Source: Verrucomicrobium sp. | Lineage (GTDB): Bacteria; Verrucomicrobiota; Verrucomicrobiia; Methylacidiphilales; UBA1321 | DNA length: 64,000 bases | Assembly: GCA_017849585.1 (NCBI GenBank) | Contig: JAFIGT010000030.1 | Coordinates: forward strand, 124,001-188,000 | Reading direction: 5' to 3' | Part shown: in pieces, positions 23,574 to 31,137 of the stretch | Layout of the letters: each line of letters opens with the position of its first letter | Position numbering within the stretch: the stretch's first letter is position 1 | The notes under the pieces: model-generated | What the model was told of the DNA's origin: nothing | The model's database searches: none | Seen by the model: only the letters and a program-made list of their open reading frames with translations | Translations under genes and position numbers: made by a program

Positions 23574-24689
23574 TCAGCGATGGCCGCCCCCGTGGTGGCC
23601 TTCGGGTGCAGAGGGTTGACCACCTCCGCGCTGCGCCGGAGCTCCGCCGCCTTGCCAGGGATTACCCAGATTGGGCGCTGGAGCTTGGGAACGCTGGGGT
23701 TGGGGTTGAAATTGCGGTTGAGTCTGTGCTTGAGGTTGGGGCCTAGGCTGTGACTGGGGCTGACTCTGCACCGGACCAATTCGGCTGGGCTGCGGTTGCG
23801 GCACCGGTTCGTGTTTGTACACCGAGGCATTCGCGGCGCGGTTTTGCTGCGGTACAGCAGAGGGAACAGCATAGGGTCCCACGGCCGGAGGACGATAGGC
23901 GTTGCGACCATCATTGACCACGGGCGTCTTCACCTGAGCCGAAGGATACGGACGAGGCGTGGGTGAATTCTCGCGGCGAACCGGAGGCGCATAGACGACG
24001 ATTTTGCCGCCGTTGGGTTGCGGGCGGAAATTGTCGTAGCGATCGCGGACGACGACGTTGCGTTCGAGCATATAGCGCGGCACGGGACGGCGGACGGCAT
24101 AGCGATTGATCTCCACAATGGGCGGTCCGGAATAAATCCGCGTGTTGCCGATGGAGATGTACGCATTGATCACGTTCGTGCGGCGGACATATTGGTAATT
24201 GTAGTTGCGGTTGATGATGACCACGCGCAGGGACGATTCGCCCATCGCGCTGGCGGGACAAAAGTTGTACCAACCTGGACCGACCTCGCCGACAAAGCGC
24301 GGCGGCGGCATCGGGGCCCAACCGCAATAGCCGTCGCCATAGCGCCAGCTCACCCACGCGGGAGCCCATTCATATCCCGGCACCCAGCACCAGCCTCGAC
24401 CTTCGAGATTGATCCAGCGTCCATAGTGGTACGTGGCCCAGCCAAACGGCTCGTCCGAAACCCAGAGCCAGCCTTGATCCGTATACGCCCAATTCCCGAG
24501 CGTGTAGGGACTCCAGTCGGGATCGTCGACATAGGGTTGCCAACAATCGCCGTAATCGGCCACGCGAATCCACGTGCCGTAGGGACTGAGCGAGTCCTGA
24601 AAATATTCCATCGATATTTCCTGAGCCGAAACGGTCTTCGGGAGGAACCAGCAGGAGAGGAGCACCAGTAACAGCAAACCCTTTTTCAT
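23574..24689 (-). CDS. secreted DUF6600-type WxxxGxW-rich protein
   Basis: From the ATG at 24689 the protein has 371 residues with a clear signal peptide (KKGLLLLVLLSCWFLPKTVSA). The first half has tandem Trp/Tyr-Gly units such as YGTWIRVADYGDCWQPY, LGNWAYTDQGWLW and YGRWINLEGRGWCWVPG, typical of the DUF6600 family. The second half is a low-complexity Pro/Gln region (about 240-350) ending GHHGGGHR. It is probably periplasmic or surface-attached; the function is unknown. A small hairpin (24698-24712) lies just before the start codon. It follows the PH-domain gene on the same strand. Confidence 0.8.
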   Translation of the reverse strand: MKKGLLLLVLLSCWFLPKTVSAQEISMEYFQDSLSPYGTWIRVADYGDCWQPYVDDPDWSPYTLGNWAYTDQGWLWVSDEPFGWATYHYGRWINLEGRGWCWVPGYEWAPAWVSWRYGDGYCGWAPMPPPRFVGEVGPGWYNFCPASAMGESSLRVVIINRNYNYQYVRRTNVINAYISIGNTRIYSGPPIVEINRYAVRRPVPRYMLERNVVVRDRYDNFRPQPNGGKIVVYAPPVRRENSPTPRPYPSAQVKTPVVNDGRNAYRPPAVGPYAVPSAVPQQNRAANASVYKHEPVPQPQPSRIGPVQSQPQSQPRPQPQAQTQPQFQPQPQRSQAPAPNLGNPWQGGGAPAQRGGGQPSAPEGHHGGGHR

Positions 24690-24697
24690 AATGTTGT

Positions 24698-24712
24698 CAG
24701 CCTGTATGGCTG
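24698..24712. repeat. short hairpin before the DUF6600 start
   Basis: CAGCC and GGCTG pair around TGTAT. It ends 8 nt upstream of the ATG on the minus strand, so it would sit in the ribosome-binding region. Confidence 0.35.
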
Positions 24713-24755
24713 TAATGACTTCGACGCCACGGAGGCGGGAAAGCTTCAACATTAG

Positions 24756-24771
24756 GCCACGCGAGCGTGGC
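24756..24771. repeat. 16-bp intergenic palindrome
   Basis: GCCACGC and GCGTGGC form a perfect 7-bp stem with a two-base loop. It lies between the PH-domain and DUF6600 genes and belongs to a local group of palindromes. Confidence 0.5.
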
Positions 24772-24778
24772 AGGAAAA

Positions 24779-25291
24779 TTAATAAGCGCTTCTCTGTAAG
24801 CACTCAATAAAGGCAGTGGGATCGGCGGGAGAAACGACGTAAAGACGTTTGCCTGTTCGAAAGGTGACGGTCTTTTTCGAATCCGTGACATAGGCGCGAT
24901 AGAGTCCGAACTCCTTCTTGTAGAACCAGCCAGCCCACGCAAAGAAACCACCATTACCGCAGATGCGAAGCGACGGGGTCATCGCCTCCGGTTGAACTCT
25001 CGCCTCGCTCATCGAATCGCGCGGGATCGAAATCGGCAGGAGGAATCGATCAATGATCAGGCGATCCCGAGTGAGGATCAGTTTGCGGGGATTCATCAGC
25101 CATGCGATGAGGAGAATTCCTGCAATGAAAGCAAAGAAGACGGTACTATTCGTCGCCGGCATGCGAACCGCACGCGACAGCCAGATCAAGACGGCGAGAA
25201 TAAAGAGAATGGTGGCCCAGCCAATGATCTGAAGCCGCCCCGATATGGGAGCCGTGGGGAAAACCGTACGATCGTCGGGATTGGTTGCCAT
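24779..25291 (-). CDS. membrane protein with bacterial PH-like domain
   Basis: The 170-residue protein has two hydrophobic helices (about 21-43 and 48-68) followed by PRKLILTRDRLIIDRFLLPISIPRDSM, given here as two motifs, PRKLILTRDRL and LPISIPRDSM, which resemble bacterial PH domains of the YdbT/bPH type. The later part has a beta-rich pattern with KTVTFRTGKRLYVVSPADPTAFIECL, shortened here as TGKRLYVVSPADP. ATG 25291 is chosen; the frame is open to 25342. Function unknown. Confidence 0.6.
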   Translation of the reverse strand: MATNPDDRTVFPTAPISGRLQIIGWATILFILAVLIWLSRAVRMPATNSTVFFAFIAGILLIAWLMNPRKLILTRDRLIIDRFLLPISIPRDSMSEARVQPEAMTPSLRICGNGGFFAWAGWFYKKEFGLYRAYVTDSKKTVTFRTGKRLYVVSPADPTAFIECLQRSAY

Positions 25292-25322
25292 AAATGAACC
25301 TACGGCGGTATGTCGTATAAAA

Positions 25323-25340
25323 GCGGGAGAAAGCTCCCGC
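25323..25340. repeat. 18-bp palindrome
   Basis: GCGGGAG and CTCCCGC pair perfectly around AAAG. It lies 32 nt upstream of the PH-domain gene and 100 nt beyond the end of galE. Confidence 0.5.
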
Positions 25341-25352
25341 ACTCCAACTCAT

Positions 25353-25382
25353 CGCCCGACCAACCAAGGGTCAGATCGGGCG
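25353..25382. repeat. inverted repeat with 16-nt loop
   Basis: CGCCCGA and TCGGGCG are perfect complements separated by 16 nt. It is the middle member of the palindrome group between galE and the PH-domain gene. Confidence 0.4.
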
Positions 25383-25392
25383 TCAGCCTAAC

Positions 25393-25440
25393 GGCGGCAC
25401 AATGTGCCGCCAGTTACTGGGTGCAGGGCTCAGCCCTGCT
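25393..25440. repeat. 48-bp REP-like double-hairpin repeat, copy 1
   Basis: The unit contains GGCGGCAC-AA-TGTGCCGCC, a spacer with TACTGGGT, and the palindrome GCAGGGCTCAGCCCTGC. A second copy at 56985-57032 matches at 45 of 48 positions. The last base is also the first base of the galE stop on the other strand, so the repeat abuts the gene's 3' end. Confidence 0.8.
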
Positions 25441-26411
25441 CAATCGCCGTAGCCGTTCGGGAACTTCTTATGCCAGGCCCAAGCGTCTTCCATGATTGCC
25501 TGCAGGCGCGCATGCTTCGGTTTCCAACCGAGTTCGGCAGTCACCTTGTGCGAGCTTGCCACGAGACGGGGCGGATCGCCCGCGCGGGCTTCCTTGACGA
25601 CGACCGGAATTTCATGACCGGTCACCTTGCGAGCCACGTCGATGACCTGACGCACGGAGTAGCCTTCGCCACTGCCAAGATTGTACGCGGCGCTGGTCGT
25701 ACGACCCATGGCCAGCATGTGCGCCGCGGCGAGATCCTTGATGTGGATGTAGTCGCGGATGCAAGTGCCGTCCGGGGTGGCATATTGTTCGCCGAAGATC
25801 TGGACGTTTTCCTTCTGGCCGAGAGCGACCTTGAGGACGTTCGGGATCAGATGGGTTTCGATGCGGTGATCTTCACCGAATTTTTCCGACGCGCCCGCCG
25901 CATTGAAGTAGCGGAGGTTGACGTGGACGAGACCGTGGATCTGGTCGTACCAGCGGAGAATCTGCTCGAACATGAGCTTCGACTGGCCGTAGGGATTGAT
26001 CGGCTTTTGCGGGAGACGTTCATCCATCGGGATGCGCTCGGGCGTGCCGTAGGTGGCGCAGGTGGAGGAGAAGATGAACTTGAGGCAATTCGCGGCGACG
26101 GCGGCGTCGATCAGGTTGATCGCAGAGCAGACGTTATTGCGAAAATACTTTGAAGGATTCGTCATCGACTCGCCCACGAGAGCGTTCGCGGCGAAGTGCA
26201 TGATCGCGTCCGGCTTGATATCGGCGATGGTCTTATGGATGAATTCGCGGTCCGCGAGATCACCCTTGATGAACTTGGCGCGCTTGTCGACGGCCAGCAA
26301 ATGTCCCTCGGTAAGGTTGTCAAACACGGCCACATCGTAGCCGGCGTTCAGTAGTTCTTCCGTACAAATGCTGCCAATGTAGCCAGCGCCCCCGGTCACC
26401 AATACTTTCAT
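25440..26411 (-). CDS. galE: UDP-glucose 4-epimerase
   Basis: GalE interconverts UDP-glucose and UDP-galactose for galactose use and envelope polysaccharides. The 323 residues carry GGAGYIGS (7-14) for NAD, SST at 115-117 and the catalytic Tyr141-x3-Lys145 (YGQSK). RYFNAAGA and the C-terminal GDPPRLVASS are typical. A strong Shine-Dalgarno, AAGGAGAGAG, directly precedes the ATG. It lies 35 nt after rho on the same strand and is probably the last gene of a coaE-rho-galE operon. The 3' end touches the 48-bp repeat. Confidence 0.96.
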   Translation of the reverse strand: MKVLVTGGAGYIGSICTEELLNAGYDVAVFDNLTEGHLLAVDKRAKFIKGDLADREFIHKTIADIKPDAIMHFAANALVGESMTNPSKYFRNNVCSAINLIDAAVAANCLKFIFSSTCATYGTPERIPMDERLPQKPINPYGQSKLMFEQILRWYDQIHGLVHVNLRYFNAAGASEKFGEDHRIETHLIPNVLKVALGQKENVQIFGEQYATPDGTCIRDYIHIKDLAAAHMLAMGRTTSAAYNLGSGEGYSVRQVIDVARKVTGHEIPVVVKEARAGDPPRLVASSHKVTAELGWKPKHARLQAIMEDAWAWHKKFPNGYGD

Positions 26412-26446
26412 CTCTCTCCTTGTATGATTTTACGTTGTTAAAACAA

Positions 26447-28111
26447 TTACTTGTCCAAATTCATTGCGAGCAGGAATTCGATATTGTTCTGCGTTTTCTT
26501 CAAACGGTCCAGCAACAATTCCATCGCCTCGATCGGCGGCAGCGAACTGAGCGCGCGACGCAACACGTGGATGCGCGGGAGTTCGTCCGGGTGATAGAGG
26601 AGTTCTTCCTTGCGGGTGCCCGACTTGGGAATATTGATGGCGGGGTAAACACGGCGGTCGACCAGCGAGCGGTCGAGATTGATTTCCATGTTCCCGGTGC
26701 CCTTGAATTCCTCGAAAATGACTTCATCCATGCGACTGCCCGTTTCGATCAACGCAGTGGCGATGATGGTCAAGCTGCCGCCCTCCTCGATGTTACGGGC
26801 CGCACCGAAGAAACGCTTCGGTTTTTGCAGCGCGTTGGAATCCACACCGCCCGACATGATCTTCCCGCTGTGCGGCTGCAAGCTGTTGTAAGCCCGAGCC
26901 AGACGGGTGATACTGTCGAGCAGGATGATGACATCCACCTTGCCCTCGGCGATGCGCTTGGCGCGCTCAATGACCATCTCAGCCACTTGCACGTGGCGAT
27001 CCGGCGGTTCGTCGAAGGTGGAACTGATCACCTCGCCCTTCACGGAACGCTCCATGTCGGTCACTTCCTCGGGACGTTCGTCGATGAGGAGAACGATGAG
27101 GTAGGCGTTGGGGTGATTCCGCGTGATCGCGTTGGCGATCTTTTGCATGATGATCGTCTTGCCGGTACGCGGCGGCGCGACGATGAGTCCGCGATTGCCG
27201 AAACCGATCGGGCAGATCAGATCGAGCGCGCGCGTGGACAATTCCTTGCTGTCGCCCTCGAGGATGATGCGGCGATCCGGAAACAGCGGCGTCAGGTTGT
27301 CGAACAACACCTTGCCCCGGGAAAGTTCTGGGTCCTTGTTCTCGATCTTGTCGACCTTGATGAGCGCGAAATAGCGTTCCTTATCCTTCGGCGCGCGGAG
27401 CGGACCGGAGATGAGATCGCCCTTCTTCAAACCGAAGCGGCGAATCTGCGACGGGGAGACGTAAATGTCTTCCGGGCAGGGCAAATAATTGTAGCAGGAG
27501 GAGCGCAGGAAACCGTAGCCATCAGGCAGGACTTCGAGGACGCCGTCGCCGGTCATCGTGCCGTTACGGTCGGCATTACGCTTGAGAATTTCGCAGATGA
27601 GCTCGTGCTTCTTGAGCAAGTTCGCGTTCTCAATCGGATACTCCGCGGCCATCTCATTGAGTTCGAGAATGGTCTTGGACTGGAGATCGCCGAGATTGAG
27701 CTCGGGTCCCGGCGGCAGGGCCGGAGCGGGCGGCAGAACCGGAGCCGCCGGTACGGCGGGATTCACCGGGTTGTCGGAAGACTGCGCGATCGTCGGAGCC
27801 GCCGGATCGCTCGGGCTCATGCCGGGCAGATTTGGGTCACCCGCGCTGGGAGTCCAATCGCCAGGAGCAGGGGCCGGGGCAGACGGATCGGAAGCGGCTT
27901 TAGCCGCCGCCGCAGCTGCTGCTTTCGCGGCCGCTTCAGCTTTTTGCTGTTCTTCACGCTCAACGTCTTCGATATCGCGGGGGAGAAACTCGGGCGGAAT
28001 GGAAGGCTGCTTGCCGTTGCCGGTTTTTTTCGGGCCGTAAGGACGGCGGCCACGGGACTGTTGCCGGTTATTGGAACGGCGGGGAGGCCGGGGTTGACGA
28101 GGTTGTCTCAT
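26447..28111 (-). CDS. rho: transcription termination factor Rho with disordered N-terminal extension
   Basis: Rho is the hexameric RNA-dependent ATPase that ends transcription. The 554 residues exceed the usual 420. Residues 1-30 are Arg/Gln/Pro-rich, a Glu/Lys/Ala stretch follows (45-75), and Pro/Ala-rich sequence runs to about 138. The Rho N-terminal domain starts near 140 ([13 protein letters not shown]), the RNA-binding cold-shock domain lies at 185-260, and Walker A is APPRTGKT (312-319). Q-loop [12 protein letters not shown] and R-loop [21 protein letters not shown], shortened as [14 protein letters not shown], are intact. It follows coaE by 34 nt; the coaE-rho pair also occurs in Chlamydiae. 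Confidence 0.97.
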   Translation of the reverse strand: MRQPRQPRPPRRSNNRQQSRGRRPYGPKKTGNGKQPSIPPEFLPRDIEDVEREEQQKAEAAAKAAAAAAAKAASDPSAPAPAPGDWTPSAGDPNLPGMSPSDPAAPTIAQSSDNPVNPAVPAAPVLPPAPALPPGPELNLGDLQSKTILELNEMAAEYPIENANLLKKHELICEILKRNADRNGTMTGDGVLEVLPDGYGFLRSSCYNYLPCPEDIYVSPSQIRRFGLKKGDLISGPLRAPKDKERYFALIKVDKIENKDPELSRGKVLFDNLTPLFPDRRIILEGDSKELSTRALDLICPIGFGNRGLIVAPPRTGKTIIMQKIANAITRNHPNAYLIVLLIDERPEEVTDMERSVKGEVISSTFDEPPDRHVQVAEMVIERAKRIAEGKVDVIILLDSITRLARAYNSLQPHSGKIMSGGVDSNALQKPKRFFGAARNIEEGGSLTIIATALIETGSRMDEVIFEEFKGTGNMEINLDRSLVDRRVYPAINIPKSGTRKEELLYHPDELPRIHVLRRALSSLPPIEAMELLLDRLKKTQNNIEFLLAMNLDK

Positions 28112-28145
28112 AGGTACAAATAAAGGTTAAGGGACTTGGGTTCGA

Positions 28146-28730
28146 TCAAGCGCGAGTCAATTCCTGAAATTGACGGCAAAGGCAATCCAGGGAGCCTTCG
28201 TTCCAGATCACGCTCTGGCTGTGGTTCATCTTCTCCAGCAAGGGCCACTGACTGGCCAGCCGTTGCCGGGTTTGCTCTTCGCTCAGGCCGCGGGCCAGCA
28301 GACGACGCCATTGCGTCGCGGCGGAACAGGCGACGCAGATAACCGCGTCGAATTCCTTCTGCAGGCTGCATTCGAATAGAAGTGGGATGATGACAACCAT
28401 GGGTTGTTGGGGATGACTATCGGGGAACCGGTTCATCTCGCCCTGCCAGACTTCACGAATGGCGGGATGAGTCAGAGTGTTGAGCTGTTGTCTTAGTGCG
28501 GGTTGACTGAAAACAAGGTCGCCCAAGGCACGCCGGTTGATCGTGCGGTCTGAATTAAGGATCTTATCGCCGAAGGCGTCAACCACTTTTTTCCAGTTCA
28601 CTTCCCCGGGTTCCATCAATTTATGCGCGATGGCGTCGCTGTCAACAAGGGTCCAGCCCTGCGCCCGCATCATTTCCCCAAGGGTGGTTTTGCCGCAGGC
28701 GATGCCTCCGGTGAGTCCGTAGATCGTCAT
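28146..28730 (-). CDS. coaE: dephospho-CoA kinase
   Basis: CoaE performs the last step of coenzyme A synthesis, phosphorylating the 3'-hydroxyl of dephospho-CoA. The 194 residues are normal. GLTGGIACGKTT (5-16) is the P-loop, DSDAIAHKL (about 30-38) is the family signature for the CoA-site Asp, and IPLLFE (about 114-119) is also diagnostic. The gene is upstream of rho on the same strand. Together with panB at 1149 the window holds two genes of the CoA pathway. Confidence 0.95.
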   Translation of the reverse strand: MTIYGLTGGIACGKTTLGEMMRAQGWTLVDSDAIAHKLMEPGEVNWKKVVDAFGDKILNSDRTINRRALGDLVFSQPALRQQLNTLTHPAIREVWQGEMNRFPDSHPQQPMVVIIPLLFECSLQKEFDAVICVACSAATQWRRLLARGLSEEQTRQRLASQWPLLEKMNHSQSVIWNEGSLDCLCRQFQELTRA

Positions 28731-28805
28731 GCGCCGCTAGGTTATACGGAAGATCGAGCGAAAGGGAATGCGGAAATGGGAGGAAAAGTTTTCGATTCGA
28801 AGTTT

Positions 28806-29411
28806 TCAGATTTCCGTCTTGTTCGGACCAAATTCCGGCACGATCTCCATGCTGCGCAAAACCATCTCTCCAATCGCTTCCATGCCAGCCATCGTACCGT
28901 AGCACTTGTCATGGATGAAAATCCGGTCGAGACAGATGCAAAGAACCTTTCCACTGGGCAGCCCAATGTAATAGGAAACAAGATCGGCCTGATGGTTCAG
29001 CAACCGCTCCGGGCCAAAATACGCTTTGACCCCATACAAACCAGACCGCGTACGAAACGGTTCGGAATGGAGTAAAACGGGAATCCCGCGCTGGTTGTTG
29101 GCGACAGCGGTCTCTTCTTTAATCTTGCGACGGAGGGCCGCCGATAATTCGACCGCTTCCTCGGGAGTCCTGGCCTTCGGATTCGCGCGATGGATACGCA
29201 AACGGACATCCAGCCCGCAGACCTCATAGTAGTACCCATGAAAGCCGGTCCAGCGAAAATCAGGGGGGAGCGTCATCTTACATCCCCATTCTGGAACGGA
29301 AATGGCTACAGGCTTCTGGAGTGAAGCCCCTGCGAAGGCGCGCTCCCAAGACACCCAGAAAGGAATCGCCACTCCCAGCAAAATCAACCACCCGATTTTC
29401 CCCACCCTCAT
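28806..29411 (-). CDS. secreted protein of unknown function
   Basis: From the ATG at 29411, preceded by GAAGAA, the protein has 201 residues. A hydrophobic N-terminus (KIGWLILLGVAIPFWVSW) ending near AFAGAS suggests export. The mature part has six cysteines in all, in pairs such as VCGLDV and VLCICLD, and no recognised motif. It lies 75 nt upstream of coaE on the same strand and is divergent from the parvulin gene 76 nt away. It is an orphan; no function is proposed. Confidence 0.55.
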   Translation of the reverse strand: MRVGKIGWLILLGVAIPFWVSWERAFAGASLQKPVAISVPEWGCKMTLPPDFRWTGFHGYYYEVCGLDVRLRIHRANPKARTPEEAVELSAALRRKIKEETAVANNQRGIPVLLHSEPFRTRSGLYGVKAYFGPERLLNHQADLVSYYIGLPSGKVLCICLDRIFIHDKCYGTMAGMEAIGEMVLRSMEIVPEFGPNKTEI

Positions 29412-29487
29412 TTCTTCAGTGTAACGGCTCAATCACGAGCGTGTAAAGACACCTTGCCAAACGGCAAGGGGTACGCTAGCAACGGGA

Positions 29488-30606
29488 ATGAGTGTTACTT
29501 TTCGTCATCTGGCATTGCCGTTGAGTCTCGTGGCCGTTTTGGCCCTGGCGGCTTGTGGTGTTTCGGATCCTAAAAATCCCCGTTTCGTCGTTGCGAAAGG
29601 CAAAGGCGTCGAGGTGACCCGCGGTGAATTGGATGAGGCCATCAATCAAATCCTCTCCCAACGCGGCATGAACATCAGCATGCTCCCTCCCGAGCGCCTG
29701 CCGGAGATCGAGCGCAATATCATCGATCAACTCGCGATCGAGAAACTCCTCCTCAACACCTCGAAGTCGGTAACGTTGAAAGACGTCGACAAGAAGACGG
29801 AAGAAAAGTTCAAGGAAATCACCAGCAGCGTTCCCTCCCCCGAAGTGCTCAAGCAGCAGCTCGAAAAGCGCGGCTTGACCCTCGAAAAGCTGAAGGCCGA
29901 AATCAAGAAGCAGATCATCCTGCAGGAAACCGTCGAAGCGAAGGTGCCGGAACCGAAGGCCCCGAGCGAAGCCGAAATCGAAAAATTCTACACGGATAAT
30001 CCCGCCCGCTTCAACCGCGATGCGATGGTCCGCGCCAGCCACGTGCTGATCATGTTCAAGGCCGACGCCCCCGCCGCCGAAAAGGCCGCGAAGAAGAAAG
30101 CCGCCGAAGCCGCCCGCGTCCGCGTGACCAAGGGTGAAGCGTTCGCCAAGGTCGCCCAGGAAGTTTCCGAAGACAAGGGCAGCGCCGCCAACGGTGGTGA
30201 CCTAGACTACTTCCGCAAGGGCATGATGGTGCCGGAATTCGAAAAGGTCGCTTTCAACGCCAAGGTCGGCGAAGTCAGCCAAGTGTTCGAAACCCCCTTC
30301 GGCTACCACTTCCTCGTCGTGACCGACACCAAGCCCGCTGGCAAGATCCCGCTGGCCGAAGTGCATGACCGCATCGCCATGGTGATCAAAAACACTCAGC
30401 GCAGCGAATCGCTCCGCGCCTATGTGCAGAAGCTGAAGGAAGACGCGAAGATCAAGATCCTCCTTCCCGAGCCGCCGAAGGTTTCCCCCGAAGCCGCCGC
30501 CAAGGCCCCGGGTGCCGCCCCTAGCGCCGCTCCGGCCCCCGCCGCCCCTGCGCCCGCTCCAGCAGCTCCCGCCCCGGCTCCGGCCCCCGCGCCAGCCAAG
30601 AAATAA
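29488..30606 (+). CDS. SurA/PrsA-like parvulin peptidyl-prolyl isomerase lipoprotein
   Basis: The 372-residue protein has a lipoprotein signal with LALAAC, Cys23 being the lipidated residue. A SurA-type N-terminal chaperone region (about 35-165) is followed by a parvulin domain (about 175-285) with ASHVLI, GDLDYFRKG, MVPEFEKVAF and TPFGYHFLVV, all typical of rotamase motifs. The tail (about 330-372) is Ala/Pro repeats ending PAKK, which may span the periplasm or peptidoglycan. It should help fold exported proteins in or near the outer membrane. A strong intrinsic terminator follows. Confidence 0.92.
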   Translation: MSVTFRHLALPLSLVAVLALAACGVSDPKNPRFVVAKGKGVEVTRGELDEAINQILSQRGMNISMLPPERLPEIERNIIDQLAIEKLLLNTSKSVTLKDVDKKTEEKFKEITSSVPSPEVLKQQLEKRGLTLEKLKAEIKKQIILQETVEAKVPEPKAPSEAEIEKFYTDNPARFNRDAMVRASHVLIMFKADAPAAEKAAKKKAAEAARVRVTKGEAFAKVAQEVSEDKGSAANGGDLDYFRKGMMVPEFEKVAFNAKVGEVSQVFETPFGYHFLVVTDTKPAGKIPLAEVHDRIAMVIKNTQRSESLRAYVQKLKEDAKIKILLPEPPKVSPEAAAKAPGAAPSAAPAPAAPAPAPAAPAPAPAPAPAKK

Positions 30607-30622
30607 GCGATCGTCGCTCAAC

Positions 30623-30659
30623 AAAAGACCCGCAGGGTAATTCCTGCGGGTCTTTTTTT
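30623..30659 (+). terminator. intrinsic terminator of the parvulin gene
   Basis: AAAAGACCCGCAGG pairs perfectly with CCTGCGGGTCTTTT around a six-base loop, and the T-run reaches seven. This is the clearest rho-independent terminator in the window. Confidence 0.93.
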
Positions 30660-30826
30660 CGCCCTCATACCACAAAAATATCGCACACGCAGCTCATATA
30701 GCTCACCTAACGCAAACGCCCTTCGTGTTTCCGTGCTATAACTCGTGGTATGTCCAGCCCCTGTTCCGCTGAGATCTCAAATCTCCGATTTGAACTGAGA
30801 CGACACTCCCCGCGACACCCAACAGA

Positions 30827-30867
30827 AGCGGTCGATTCTTGTCGCCGTTTGTCGACGCTGTTTTTTT
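30827..30867 (+). terminator. terminator-like hairpin in the intergenic region
   Basis: AGCG(G)TCGA pairs with TCGACGCT with one bulged G and a 16-nt loop, followed by GTTTTTTT. It lies 168 nt beyond the parvulin terminator with no ORF between, so it may end a small RNA. Confidence 0.4.
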
Positions 30868-30973
30868 AGCTCCTCCTATTCGATGAAAGAGCGATACGTA
30901 ATAATGATTTAGTCCGCTCCAAAGGCCATCTCCCCCTGTCCTTTTGTCAATTTAATACTCAATAATAGATCGT

Positions 30974-30994
30974 TCGTTTATTTAAAATAAACGA
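30974..30994. promoter_or_regulatory. 21-bp palindrome upstream of the large glycoside hydrolase
   Basis: TCGTTTATTT-A-AAATAAACGA is a perfect inverted repeat with 10-bp arms and one central base. It lies 143 nt before the ATG at 31138 and just upstream of a TATAAT. It differs from the five regulon boxes, so another repressor or activator is likely. Confidence 0.5.
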
Positions 30995-31137
30995 TCGCAC
31001 TTTTCAAAAAGTCTTCTTGATATTACGTATAATATCCTTATTTTCAATGAAAGCTTGGTTGCAAGCATTTCAACTTAGCTTGGATAAACGCCAAATAATA
31101 GATTATCGTTCTTTTATTATAAACATAAAGAATCCCT

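Larger units (their letters stand above)
30607..31137. other. 531-nt intergenic region with terminators and palindromes
   Basis: It begins with the parvulin terminator. It then holds a perfect hairpin TCAAATC-TCC-GATTTGA (30777-30793), a second hairpin followed by seven T (30827-30867), and a 21-bp palindrome (30974-30994). TATAAT at 31028-31033 may be the -10 of the downstream hydrolase, but its -35 is unclear. No ORF of note is present. Confidence 0.55.

Noticed and set aside
26420-28123. 567-codon ORF antisense to rho
   Set aside because: It mirrors the rho frame exactly and reads as Arg/Asp/Gly-rich nonsense; rho has every expected motif. It is a G+C-driven shadow.
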